Source: UBA5239 sp031548025 (GTDB taxonomy: Bacteria; Verrucomicrobiota; Lentisphaeria; Victivallales; Victivallaceae). Taken from it: a DNA stretch of 64,000 nt. The stretch's first letter is position 1. Each line of letters begins with the position of its first letter. The stretch spans positions 1-64,000 of the forward strand of contig JAVBRM010000054.1 in NCBI GenBank assembly GCA_031548025.1, written 5' to 3'. The position numbers were made by a program, and so were the translations under genes. Positions 25,884 to 34,442 of the stretch are shown in pieces. The notes under the pieces were generated by a model. It ran no database searches and was not told where the DNA came from. It worked only from the letters and a program-made list of their open reading frames with translations.

Positions 25884-27086
25884 ATGGAAAAATACAAGTT
25901 TGGAATTATCGGAACGGGGGGACGGGGAAATGCCTTTGCCCGCAATTTGTCGAAACGTACGGATGCGGAGATCGTGGGGCTTTGCGATCCGAACCCGGTC
26001 CGGATGGAAAATATGATCAAAACGCTGGAACTGAATGCCCGTACTTACAGCAGTGTAACCGAGATGGTCCGCCAGGAAAAACTTGACGCGGTCATCATCA
26101 CCAGCCCGGATTTCTGTCACGAAAGCAACGCGGTGGAAGCCCTGGAGGCCGGGGTCAATGTGTTGATCGATAAGCCGCTGGCGACGACGGTGGCCGGCTG
26201 CCGCCATATTGTCGAAGCGGCGGAGAAGGCCGGCAGAGTTATCATGATGGGGTTCAATCTCCGCCACGACCCGACGCTGAAAATGCTCAAAAAGATCATT
26301 GACAAAGGTGAGCTCGGGCGTATCTTCATGATCGAGAACCGCGAGTTTTACGATGGCGGCCGCACCTATATGTCGCGTTGGAACCGCCTGTATGCGAAAA
26401 GCGGCGGGCTGTGGATTCACAAGGGCAGTCATGATTTCGATGTGTTTCAATGGCTGCTCGGATTTCCGAAGCCGGTCAAGGTCACTTCATTTGCCGGGAT
26501 CAACGTGCTCAATCCGCAGAATATTCCCTTTGAAGTCGAACCGGGAACGGAAGTCGGTCCCTATTGCCATGCTTGCGCCTACCGGGGTATTTGCCCGGAC
26601 CGCTTTGATATTTCCGATATCGAAAATTCATTGTGGAGTTCGGATGCGTCGGCGCAGGACGGTTATTTCCGGGATTTGTGCATGTATACTTCGGATAAGG
26701 ATACCCATGACAACGGCATCGCGATGGTGGAATATGACAACGGAGCCCGCGCCAGCCATCTGGAATGCTTTGTGACTTCGCAGAGCGACCGTCTCTACAC
26801 AGTAGTGGGGACGCAGGGCCAGGCGGAAGTCAGCTTGCGCAACCGCAAAATCATTGTCCATCCGCGCTGGAGCAAGGAAGTGATCACCCATGAGATTCCG
26901 GAAGTGAAAGGCGGTCACGGCGGCGCCGATCCCGGACTGCTCGAGCACTTCATCGGAGTAATCGGCGGCCAGGCGGAAAACAAGGCCACCATCACTCACG
27001 GCATGTTCTCCACCGCGGTAGGACAGGCGGCGGAAATTTCCCGTCGCGAAAACCGTCTCGTCATGATCGATGAACTCTTTAAATAA
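25884..27086 (+). CDS. Gfo/Idh/MocA-family oxidoreductase
   Basis: 400 residues, NAD(P)-dependent. Rossmann start 'FGIIGTGGRGN' (7-17), catalytic-site Lys97 in 'LIDKPLA', His183 in 'GSHDFDVF'. An unusual cysteine cluster, Cys228, Cys231 and Cys237 ('CHACAYRGIC'), sits in the substrate domain and may bind a metal ion. The family oxidises sugars, inositols or, in GH109-like members, cleaves glycosides through a keto intermediate. No signal peptide. In the ROK operon, downstream of a 33-nt hairpin; probably acts on monosaccharides released by the GH2 enzyme. Confidence 0.88.
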   Translation: MEKYKFGIIGTGGRGNAFARNLSKRTDAEIVGLCDPNPVRMENMIKTLELNARTYSSVTEMVRQEKLDAVIITSPDFCHESNAVEALEAGVNVLIDKPLATTVAGCRHIVEAAEKAGRVIMMGFNLRHDPTLKMLKKIIDKGELGRIFMIENREFYDGGRTYMSRWNRLYAKSGGLWIHKGSHDFDVFQWLLGFPKPVKVTSFAGINVLNPQNIPFEVEPGTEVGPYCHACAYRGICPDRFDISDIENSLWSSDASAQDGYFRDLCMYTSDKDTHDNGIAMVEYDNGARASHLECFVTSQSDRLYTVVGTQGQAEVSLRNRKIIVHPRWSKEVITHEIPEVKGGHGGADPGLLEHFIGVIGGQAENKATITHGMFSTAVGQAAEISRRENRLVMIDELFK

Positions 27087-27099
27087 GGATAACAAAGCG

Positions 27100-27879
27100 A
27101 TGAAAAAAATTCTGTTTTTGATGATAGGGGCGGCATTCGCGCTCCAAGCGGCTGAACCGGAAGCGTTGACCAAGGATTTTTCCTATCAGAGCGCACTTTA
27201 TCAAACTTCGATGAAGCCGTCCGGGTTGATCGTTAACGGCAAAATGGGAAATGAATTGATTTTTAAATCCATCGGGCTGGCCGGTAAATTCCGCCTGCCG
27301 GAAGCGAAAGAAAATCAGATGGTATCGCCGTCCAGTGTGACGGATACCGCTTCCACGCTGGAAAATTTCGGTGGAAACCGTTATCAGGTGGTGACGAAAG
27401 GAAAACTCGCCACCAAAACGCTTGCGGATATCGGGGACTATGAGCAGGTCACGGTTTTTGAACCGGAACGGATCAAAATCGCTTACAAAATAACCGCCAA
27501 GGTTCCCATGTTGTCGCGGTTCCGGGTTTTCTGGAACAATCTGGATATGCTGTTGCCGCCGCTGCTTGACCGGGGCGGCCTGATGGTCACCACCGATAAA
27601 AAAGAATCGACTTTTTCGATTCCCGCCACCTGTGAAAAAGGCAAAGGGATTCATACCGGCAAAATCGGGCAGGTGAAATTTTCCCTGGCGAATGGTGTAT
27701 TCGCGGCCGCCGCCGGCGAACAGTCGGTCATGGTCATTTTTGACTGCCGCAATAACGGTGCGGATTTGTTCAGGGTCGAGGGCTATGCGTTGTCCGGAGG
27801 GCAGGGCGGGGCGGTGATCCCGGAGGGCAAAGTCTGGGAGTGGTCGGTTACGTATGAATTCACGCCTTTCGAGGAGTAA
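27100..27879 (+). CDS. Secreted protein of unknown function
   Basis: 259 residues from ATG 27100, which follows AAGGA and opens a signal peptide (KKILFLMIGAAFALQAA, cleavage ~18). The frame also extends upstream into the oxidoreductase gene, but without a ribosome site. The mature part is beta-rich ('FEPERIKIAYKITAKV', 'WEWSVTYEFTPF'), reminiscent of galactose-mutarotase or carbohydrate-binding sandwiches, but no family was identified. Lies 13 nt after the oxidoreductase and 8 nt before the GH20 gene, so it is co-transcribed with glycan-degrading enzymes. Confidence 0.75.
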   Translation: MKKILFLMIGAAFALQAAEPEALTKDFSYQSALYQTSMKPSGLIVNGKMGNELIFKSIGLAGKFRLPEAKENQMVSPSSVTDTASTLENFGGNRYQVVTKGKLATKTLADIGDYEQVTVFEPERIKIAYKITAKVPMLSRFRVFWNNLDMLLPPLLDRGGLMVTTDKKESTFSIPATCEKGKGIHTGKIGQVKFSLANGVFAAAAGEQSVMVIFDCRNNGADLFRVEGYALSGGQGGAVIPEGKVWEWSVTYEFTPFEE

Positions 27880-27887
27880 TCTGTCAA

Positions 27888-30287
27888 ATGAAGCTGTTTC
27901 CAATGCCGGAATTGGTGGAGGGTATTGTCCCCGGAGGTTCGGGGATCGGGCGAGTCTTGCATGACGGCCATCGTGATACCCGCCTGACGACTTTGGGCCT
28001 TCCAGGCGGAGAGCGCACATTGCGCCTTCAGAAGGAGGCGTTGCCGGAAGGACCGGAAGCATACCGGATCGAATTCCAGCCGGACGAAGTCGTGGCGGCG
28101 GCAGCGGAGGCGGAAGGAATTTTCCGGGCTCTGACCACGCTGCGGCAGTGGGAGCAGTTGCCGTTGCGCGGAACGGTGCACGATTATCCGAAAGTTAAAT
28201 TGCGGGTCCGTCATATCGACTTCAAGCGCCTGGCCTGGAATCCCGCGGCGGTAATTCGGGAATTGGAACGGTTGGCGCAACTCAAGGTCAATGCGGTATT
28301 ATTGGAATACGAGGATAAATTCCCCTTTGTCTCTCATATGGGCATTGTGGACTGCGATGCGTTTACGGCGCGGGAAATCGCCGAAATCGAGCGTTGCGCA
28401 CGGGATAATTTCATCAAAATAATCCCGCTACAGCAATCCATCGGTCACTTGGAATACATATTTCGCCATCCGGAGTATCAGTATTTGAGCGAGGACCCGA
28501 GTATCCTTTCGAATCAGCTCTGTCCGTGCAAGGAAGGGGCGGTGGAGTTGTTTTGCGAGCTGGCGGATGAACTGATGGCCGCGCATCCGGGAGAGTATTT
28601 CCATGTCGGCGGCGACGAGCCGTTTTTGCTGGGACGCTGTCCGCAATGCGCGGCTTGGGTTCGTGAGCACGGAGCCGGGAAACTCTATATTGAGCATATG
28701 AACCGGATTTTTGATTTTCTGGCGTCGTGCGGGCGGAAGGTGGTTTTTTGGGCGGATGCACTGTTGTCCCATCCCGACATTATCGGCGAATGCCGTGCTT
28801 TCGCGATGCCGGCGGACTGGGAATATCAGGCGCAGACGCTGCGGGTGGAAAACTTGAAAATTCATGGAAAAGAGCGGATGCCTGTCGAAAAATATCGGGA
28901 AATGCCGTTGTGCGAACGGGGATTTTTCGACGGCGTTTCCGGGTACTCCGAAGCCGACGGCAGGTTTGACGCGCTGCCCTGGGCGGCGTTTCTCCAGGAG
29001 CGCGGCCTGGCCGTGTTCGGCGCGGGCAATGTCTGGTATCCCGACAATATACTGGTACATGCCCGCGAGGCCTCGGCCCGTTCGTTTGCCGGAGTCATCG
29101 GGACTTGCTGGGCGGCGGCGGATTCCCTGAGGCCGCCTTATGCCATATCCGAAACGCATCTGCCGGGTATCGCCATGTTGGCCGCCGCTTGTTGGAATCC
29201 TGATTATGAAGCGGCGCATCGGGATACTTTTGCCGAACGGGCCGCGCAAGCGCTCGGCATGGCGCCGGAACTGTTCCGTTTTCTGGAGTCATCCGAGGAT
29301 CTTTTTGCGCCGGACCCGGATGTGGTGATTTCGGAAGATGCGGAGAATGCCGCCTTGCGGATTCCGGGCAGCCCCGGCGAATGCCTGGCGGGACAGCTTT
29401 TGCGGAAGCGGCTGTTGGAGCGCGAGCTCGATACTTTGCGCGGGCGGCTTCACCGGGATCTGCTGTTGCCGGAATCGGCATATGCGACGGTCGACCTGAA
29501 AGCCTGGTGCAATGCGTTTTTCGGTTCGCGGCCGGAGAAGCCGGGTTGGACGCATATCCCGGGAAACGATATCGGTTCGATCGGACGTGGGCGGCAGATT
29601 TTTCACGGTATTCCATTTGATATCCGGCCTGATGAAAATCATGGGAGCCTGGTTTTCGCCGGGCCTTATGCCAACGATCCGGCCTTGCCGCAGCGTGTAA
29701 CGATTCCGGTCGGAAGACGGGCGGACGCGCTTTGCTTGCTCCATGCATTGGCCGAGGGCAGGCCGACGCCGGAGGGGTATTGCGGGTATTACCGGATTCA
29801 TTATAGGGGAGGCTCCGAGGATATCGTGCCTTTGGTTTTTCAGCAGAATATCGCCTCTTTCTGGCGGATATCTCCGCTTGACGAGTGTCCGGTGGCATGG
29901 CATTGTCTGCACCCGAACGGCGTTCGCAAGGGATTGTATCTTTTTCCGTATTTTTCACTTCGCCCGTATGAGAAAATTGTCGCGGTGACGCTTGAAGCCA
30001 CTCCGGGATCGACGCTGGCTCTTGCCGCTTTGACTTGTGTCGATATGAACGCGGCGGCCCGGTGTCCGGAGATTGAATTATTGGCGGGACATTTCCGGAA
30101 GTTGTCCCGGCAAGCTGCCGAAACTTTTGGCGCTTATCTGGCCGGTGAAGGACTGGGAACCGCCCTGGACGTTGCTTTTGGAAAATCCTTGCGCGAGCTG
30201 GAAATTTTGCTCAACCTTGCCGGAAGAGAAAATACGACCAGTGATATGGTCGAAAAGCTGGTGAACTGCCAGTTGGCAATGTCATAG
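27888..30287 (+). CDS. GH20-family beta-N-acetylhexosaminidase-like enzyme, cytosolic
   Basis: 799 residues, no signal peptide. A short N-terminal GH20b-like part (~50-90) precedes the barrel (~100-450). The catalytic motif 'FHVGGDEPF' is intact with Asp243-Glu244, unlike the enzyme at 1670. Several cysteines follow ('CPQCAAW'). The C-terminal ~350 residues are extra, part beta-sandwich and part helical. Expected to cleave terminal GlcNAc, GalNAc or related residues from imported oligosaccharides. Last gene of the ROK operon. Confidence 0.86.
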   Translation: MKLFPMPELVEGIVPGGSGIGRVLHDGHRDTRLTTLGLPGGERTLRLQKEALPEGPEAYRIEFQPDEVVAAAAEAEGIFRALTTLRQWEQLPLRGTVHDYPKVKLRVRHIDFKRLAWNPAAVIRELERLAQLKVNAVLLEYEDKFPFVSHMGIVDCDAFTAREIAEIERCARDNFIKIIPLQQSIGHLEYIFRHPEYQYLSEDPSILSNQLCPCKEGAVELFCELADELMAAHPGEYFHVGGDEPFLLGRCPQCAAWVREHGAGKLYIEHMNRIFDFLASCGRKVVFWADALLSHPDIIGECRAFAMPADWEYQAQTLRVENLKIHGKERMPVEKYREMPLCERGFFDGVSGYSEADGRFDALPWAAFLQERGLAVFGAGNVWYPDNILVHAREASARSFAGVIGTCWAAADSLRPPYAISETHLPGIAMLAAACWNPDYEAAHRDTFAERAAQALGMAPELFRFLESSEDLFAPDPDVVISEDAENAALRIPGSPGECLAGQLLRKRLLERELDTLRGRLHRDLLLPESAYATVDLKAWCNAFFGSRPEKPGWTHIPGNDIGSIGRGRQIFHGIPFDIRPDENHGSLVFAGPYANDPALPQRVTIPVGRRADALCLLHALAEGRPTPEGYCGYYRIHYRGGSEDIVPLVFQQNIASFWRISPLDECPVAWHCLHPNGVRKGLYLFPYFSLRPYEKIVAVTLEATPGSTLALAALTCVDMNAAARCPEIELLAGHFRKLSRQAAETFGAYLAGEGLGTALDVAFGKSLRELEILLNLAGRENTTSDMVEKLVNCQLAMS

Positions 30288-30422
30288 TTGTGCCGCTCGT
30301 GCTCAGTTCTTTTGAGCAGGTTCGTCCAGTTATGGTTAATTCCCCGATTTCCTTGTTATGCTGTTGGAAAAAACCGGCACTTTGTGCTAAAGTATGTCCA
30401 GAAATAACCGGGGAAATCGAAA
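30288..30422 (+). promoter_or_regulatory. Gap with probable promoter for the response-regulator operon
   Basis: Contains a weak TGCTCA/TGAGCA hairpin without a T-run just after the GH20 stop codon, and a possible promoter near 30370-30400 (TTGGAA, 18 nt, TAAAGT). Both are weak. Confidence 0.3.
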
Positions 30423-30824
30423 ATGGAAAATTTGAAGAAAATCCTGATCTGCGATGATGATGAAATTTTCCGCAGTTTTTTTCAGCGGGTGCTGAAAACC
30501 GCGGGGTTGCCGTCGGTCAGCGCCGGAGACGGCGATGAGGGCATTAACATCCTGGACAGCCGCGGCGGTGAAATATCGCTGGTGCTGGTCGACTTGCTTA
30601 TGCCGGTGCGTTCCGGCTGGGAAGTGATCGAATTCATGCAGGAACATGAGGATTTGAAGCAAATTCCGGTCATCGCCATTACCGGGTTGGAGCCGACTCC
30701 GGGCGAATTGAAGAAAATCGATCAGTTCTGCGCGGCGGTCGTCCACAAGGGCGGTGATTTCGATATCGAAAAGCTCCTCGGCCAGATCAAAGAATTAACT
30801 AAAGGAGCCGCTAATAAAATATGA
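30423..30824 (+). CDS. Single-domain response regulator (CheY-like)
   Basis: 133 residues, a receiver domain only. Acidic pocket Asp11-Asp13 ('ICDDDE'), phosphoacceptor Asp57 in 'LVLVDLLMP', Thr87 in 'IAITGL', Lys109 in 'VVHKGG'. No output domain, so it works by protein contact, as CheY or Spo0F do. No histidine kinase is nearby. Its end overlaps the next gene by 4 nt (ATGA), which ties it to an isochorismatase-like hydrolase. Confidence 0.92.
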   Translation: MENLKKILICDDDEIFRSFFQRVLKTAGLPSVSAGDGDEGINILDSRGGEISLVLVDLLMPVRSGWEVIEFMQEHEDLKQIPVIAITGLEPTPGELKKIDQFCAAVVHKGGDFDIEKLLGQIKELTKGAANKI

Positions 30825-31369
30825 ACATGCCAAAAGTAGGAAACAGTGTTCTGCTCGTGGTGGACATGCAGGAAAAATTACTGCCGGCCATGCACAATGC
30901 GGAGTCTTGCATCAACCGTAACCGTCTGCTGCTGGAAGGGGCCGCGGCACTGGAATTGCCCGTGGTTTTCAGCGAACAATATCCCAAGGGACTCGGAAAC
31001 ACGATTCCTGAATTGCTTGAACTGAAACGCAATGAATGGCCGGTAGCGGATAAAACCAGTTTTTCATGCTTCGGCGACGTCGGGCTGGCGGAAATTATCC
31101 GCAACCTCGATGCGGAAACCCTGATTATCAGCGGGGTGGAGTCGCATGTCTGTGTATTGCAGACCGCCATCGACGCGAAGAACGACGGCTATCAGGTAAT
31201 CGTGGTCAGCGACGCGGTGAGTTCGCGCAAGGAATCCGACCGGCAGACCGCGCTGGCGTTCCTGACGGCGAACGGCGTTCAGGTGCTTTCCGCCGAATCG
31301 GTTCTGTTCATGCTGCTCGGCAATGCCGGGTTCGGCGCTTTTAAAACCATTTCCAAACTTGTCAGGTAA
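30821..31369 (+). CDS. Isochorismatase-family cysteine hydrolase
   Basis: 182 residues. Catalytic triad of the nicotinamidase/isochorismatase fold: Asp15 in 'LLVVDMQEK', Lys78 in 'VADKTSF', Cys111 in 'ESHVCVLQT'. Substrate not predictable; the family includes nicotinamidases and uncharacterised YcaC-like hydrolases. The ATG overlaps the response-regulator stop; an alternative ATG lies two codons on. trpS follows after 9 nt. Confidence 0.9.
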   Translation: MNMPKVGNSVLLVVDMQEKLLPAMHNAESCINRNRLLLEGAAALELPVVFSEQYPKGLGNTIPELLELKRNEWPVADKTSFSCFGDVGLAEIIRNLDAETLIISGVESHVCVLQTAIDAKNDGYQVIVVSDAVSSRKESDRQTALAFLTANGVQVLSAESVLFMLLGNAGFGAFKTISKLVR

Positions 31370-31378
31370 CATAATATC

Positions 31379-32341
31379 ATGAGAATTCTTTCCGGCATCC
31401 AGCCCTCGGGCAAGCTTCACATCGGCAATTATTTCGGGATGATGAAACAGGCGGTGGAGCTCCAGAAGCGGGGCGAAACTTATCTTTTCATCGCCGATTA
31501 TCATTCATTGACCACCCAGCCGGCGGCGGCTGATTTGCGCGAACGCGTTCTCGAGGTGGCGGTTGACTTTCTCGCCTGCGGGCTGGACACCGAAAAAACC
31601 TGTTTTTTCCGTCAGTCCGAAGTGCCGCAGGTCTGTGAGCTGACCTGGATGCTGAACAACGTTTGCCCGGTGGGGCTGCTGCAGCGCGCCCACAGCTACA
31701 AGGACAAAACCGCCAAGGGTTTCGAAGCCACCAACGGACTGTTTTCGTATCCGGTGCTGATGGCGGCGGACATCCTGATTTACCAGTCGAATCTGGTGCC
31801 GGTGGGCAAAGACCAGAAACAGCATCTGGAAATCACCCGCGACCTGGCGATCAAATTCAATGAGCGCTACGGCGACGTTTTTACGATTCCGGAAGCCTAT
31901 ATTCCGGAAGAAGTGGCGGTGATTCCCGGGATCGACGGCCAGAAAATGTCCAAGAGCTATAACAACACCATTCCGATTTTCGGCAACGAAAAAGCGATCC
32001 GCAAAATCGTGATGTCCATCGTCTCCGACTCCAAGGGACTCGAAGAGCCGAAAGATCCCGATACCTGTAATATCGTCATGCTCTACAAGCTCTTCGCCCC
32101 GGAAGCCCAGGTCGAGGAAATGAAGGCGAAATACCGCGCCGGCGGTTACGGTTACGGCCATGCCAAGCAGGCGTTGTTCGAAGCGATGCAGGATTATTTC
32201 GTGCCCATGCGCAAGCGTCGCGAAGAATTGACGAACAACCTCGATTACGTATGGCAAATTCTGCGTCAGGGAGCCGAACGCGCCGCTGTGGAAGCCGAAA
32301 AAACCATGAGCAAAGTTCGCGAGGCCGTCGGGCTCCGCTGA
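31379..32341 (+). CDS. trpS: Tryptophanyl-tRNA synthetase
   Basis: 320 residues, typical for bacterial TrpRS. Class I signatures 'KLHIGNYFG' (12-20, HIGH-like) and 'KMSKS' (189-193); 'DKTAKGFEATNGLFSYPVLMAADIL' region in the substrate pocket. Charges tRNA-Trp. Lies close behind the hydrolase gene, no terminator between. Confidence 0.97.
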   Translation: MRILSGIQPSGKLHIGNYFGMMKQAVELQKRGETYLFIADYHSLTTQPAAADLRERVLEVAVDFLACGLDTEKTCFFRQSEVPQVCELTWMLNNVCPVGLLQRAHSYKDKTAKGFEATNGLFSYPVLMAADILIYQSNLVPVGKDQKQHLEITRDLAIKFNERYGDVFTIPEAYIPEEVAVIPGIDGQKMSKSYNNTIPIFGNEKAIRKIVMSIVSDSKGLEEPKDPDTCNIVMLYKLFAPEAQVEEMKAKYRAGGYGYGHAKQALFEAMQDYFVPMRKRREELTNNLDYVWQILRQGAERAAVEAEKTMSKVREAVGLR

Positions 32342-32411
32342 GCTGTATCCATCATCCGGGGTTGACTATTTTTGTATAGATACGAAAATACTCAACACCC
32401 GGAGGTAAGTT

Positions 32412-32711
32412 TTGTACGAGCACGAAGAAGAACATCAGGCCCAAGTGGAAAACGCCTTGCTGAATTTGATTCAAGGCGGCAAGATCGAAGAAGAACACAT
32501 CGAGGAGATCCTCGATCCCGAATCCGGAGAATTCCGGCAGGTCAAACGCAAACGCACCATCAAAACCGCCCCGCCGGATTATCGCGCCCTGATTTTCTGG
32601 CTGACCAACCGCCTGCCGCTGCGCTGGCTGGGCAAACCGAAAAATACCGAACCGCCCCCAGAAGAAGCCGATGACTCCACCATGCTGGACGAAGATTGGC
32701 TTAAGGAGTGA
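32412..32711 (+). CDS. Small acidic protein of unknown function (TTG start)
   Basis: 99 residues, starting at a TTG placed about 6 nt after GGAGG; no ATG alternative near. Acidic N-terminus ('MYEHEEEHQAQ'), a central basic patch ('VKRKRTIK'), a short 'DYRALIFWLTNRLPLRW' segment that recalls phage small-terminase-like or DNA-packaging proteins only weakly, and an acidic tail. No phage genes are near. An 8-nt repeat array begins inside its stop codon. Confidence 0.65.
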   Translation: MYEHEEEHQAQVENALLNLIQGGKIEEEHIEEILDPESGEFRQVKRKRTIKTAPPDYRALIFWLTNRLPLRWLGKPKNTEPPPEEADDSTMLDEDWLKE

Positions 32712-32741
32712 ATTGGAGAATTGGTGAATTGGTGAATTGGG
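32710..32741. repeat. 8-nt GAATTGGT array
   Basis: Four units in a row starting at the last base but one of the small gene's TGA stop codon. No inverted partner follows within the gap. Confidence 0.8.
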
Positions 32742-32865
32742 GGGAGGGGGGAGAGACGCTGGATCGATAGACTAATTATTGGATTGATATTTTATTGGTA
32801 TGGATAAAGTTTATTGTGACTGTAAGTATATTAATGGCCGGTGTTATATTTAGATTAGCAGAAAA

Positions 32866-32888
32866 TTGTCGGACTTGTCGGACAGGTT
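32866..32888. repeat. 9-nt repeat cluster (nnnGTCSGA), locus 5
   Basis: Two full units (ATTGTCGGA, CTTGTCGGA) and a partial third, about 25 nt upstream of the fumarase-like alpha-subunit gene. This copy is the only one near a start rather than a stop codon. Confidence 0.65.
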
Positions 32889-32913
32889 TAATTAATCTAA
32901 AAGGAGCCGGTTA

Positions 32914-33816
32914 ATGATTACAAAAGCGATTTTGGCGGAGGCCATGTTTGAGGCTATGCGCCGGGCCGCCGTGGAGATGCCGCCGGATGTCAGGAGTGCT
33001 TTGGAAAAAGCCCTGGCCGAGGAAACGGACCCCATGGCGCGGCGGCATTTGGAAATAAGTTTGAAAAATGCCGATCTGGCCTTGAGGGGGGAGGGATTGG
33101 TTTGCGCCGATACCGGATTCCCTCTGTTTTTTATCAAGGCCGGGCCGCAGGTTGAGCTGGAAGGCGGTTTCGCCATGATTCAACTGGCGGCGGAAGAGGC
33201 GGTGGCGAAGGCGACCGCCGAATGTTATCTGCGCCCGACCATGGTCGATCCGTTACGCCGCAGCAATCCCGGCAACAATATCGGGCCGGGTATGCCTAAG
33301 GTCGAAATCAAGTTCGACGGGACAGGGGATTGCCTGGAAATCATTGCCGCGCCCAAGGGGGGCGGTTCGGAAATCTTCGGTACATTTTACCGGATGATGT
33401 ATCCTTCGGACGGGATCACCGGGATCAAAAAATTCGTACTGGAATGCATCGTCGATTCCTGTTATGCCGGAAAGGTTTGTCCGCCCGCGATAGTGGGCGT
33501 GGGCATCGGCGGAACCGCCGATCTCTGTATGGGCATGGCGAAAAAAGCGGCGGTACTGCGCAAGATCGGCGAGCACAATCCCGATCCGCTGGCCGCAAAG
33601 CTGGAAATTGAACTGCTGGAAGCCTCGCGCAAGCTCGGCATCGGACCGATGGGGTCGCGCGGCATCAATGCCGTGATCGCTCTGAACGTGGAGTGCGCCG
33701 TTACTCATACCGCGGCGCTGCCGGTGGCGTTCAACGCCCAATGCCTGGTCGGACGCCGCTGGAAAACGGTGGTCGCCAATAACGGAGCCGTCAGCTATAC
33801 AGGAGACATCGCATGA
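32914..33816 (+). CDS. Class I fumarase / L(+)-tartrate dehydratase-like alpha subunit
   Basis: 300 residues, the size of the separate alpha subunit (TtdA/FumA N-terminal part). An oxygen-sensitive [4Fe-4S] hydro-lyase; cluster cysteines are likely those in 'LVCADTGFP' (~64), 'DSCYAGKVCPPAIVGVGIGG' and 'TADLCMG'. The conserved 'APKGGGSE' is present. Substrate could be fumarate/malate, tartrate or another hydroxy-diacid. AGGAG lies 8 nt before the ATG. First gene of an operon with AtuA-like, esterase and DUF4387 proteins, unusual for a housekeeping fumarase and more like a dedicated hydroxy-acid pathway. Confidence 0.9.
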   Translation: MITKAILAEAMFEAMRRAAVEMPPDVRSALEKALAEETDPMARRHLEISLKNADLALRGEGLVCADTGFPLFFIKAGPQVELEGGFAMIQLAAEEAVAKATAECYLRPTMVDPLRRSNPGNNIGPGMPKVEIKFDGTGDCLEIIAAPKGGGSEIFGTFYRMMYPSDGITGIKKFVLECIVDSCYAGKVCPPAIVGVGIGGTADLCMGMAKKAAVLRKIGEHNPDPLAAKLEIELLEASRKLGIGPMGSRGINAVIALNVECAVTHTAALPVAFNAQCLVGRRWKTVVANNGAVSYTGDIA

Positions 33817-34442
33817 AAGATCTGAAATTACCTTTGTCGGCGGCGGATGCGCGGGAATTGAAGCTCGGTGAAATGGTTACGGTCAGCGGCCTGATTTTCA
33901 CCGGCCGGAGCCGTTTTCATATCCGGGCGATCGAAGACAATGTTTTCCCTGAAATCGATTACGAAAAAATCAACGCGTTTTTTCACGTGGGCCCGGTCAT
34001 GAAACAGACCGCCGAGGGCTGGGAAGTCGTCAGCATCGAGCCGACTTCCAGTATCCGTTTCGAGCGTTACGGTGCGGATGTGGTCCGCAAGTTCAAGTTG
34101 CGCACGTTGATCGGAAAAACCACCATGGGCAAGCGGACTGCTGAAGCCCTGAAAGAGGTTGGCGGGGTTTATCTCTCCAAAATCGGCCTGAGCGGCAATT
34201 CCCTGCGGAAACAGGTGAAAAAAGTTCGCGAAGTTTATTTCCTGGATGAATTGGGCAAGACTGAGGCGACGTGGGTGTTTGAAGTCGAGGAATTCGGGCC
34301 GTTCTTTGTGGCGATTGACGCCGAGGGGCGGAATTATTTCGAGGACTTGGCGGCGGATGTCGACGCAGCTATGCCGGAGCGTTGCCGGGAGCTGGGGATT
34401 CCCGAAGATTATGGATTTACCGAGGTAACCCATGGGCAGTAA
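33813..34442 (+). CDS. Class I fumarase / L(+)-tartrate dehydratase-like beta subunit
   Basis: 209 residues, matching the separate TtdB-type beta subunit that supplies part of the substrate pocket. Seen: 'GEMVTVSGLIFTGRSRFH', 'VGPVMKQTAEGWEVVSIEPT', 'IGKTTMG' and 'LDELGKTEATWVFEVEEFGPF'. Overlaps the alpha subunit by 4 nt (ATGA) and the AtuA-like gene by 11 nt, so the three are translationally coupled. Confidence 0.9.
   Translation: MKDLKLPLSAADARELKLGEMVTVSGLIFTGRSRFHIRAIEDNVFPEIDYEKINAFFHVGPVMKQTAEGWEVVSIEPTSSIRFERYGADVVRKFKLRTLIGKTTMGKRTAEALKEVGGVYLSKIGLSGNSLRKQVKKVREVYFLDELGKTEATWVFEVEEFGPFFVAIDAEGRNYFEDLAADVDAAMPERCRELGIPEDYGFTEVTHGQ

Noticed and set aside
32412..32711. Prophage remnant (small terminase-like protein)
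   Set aside because: The resemblance is confined to a short stretch and no other phage gene lies nearby.
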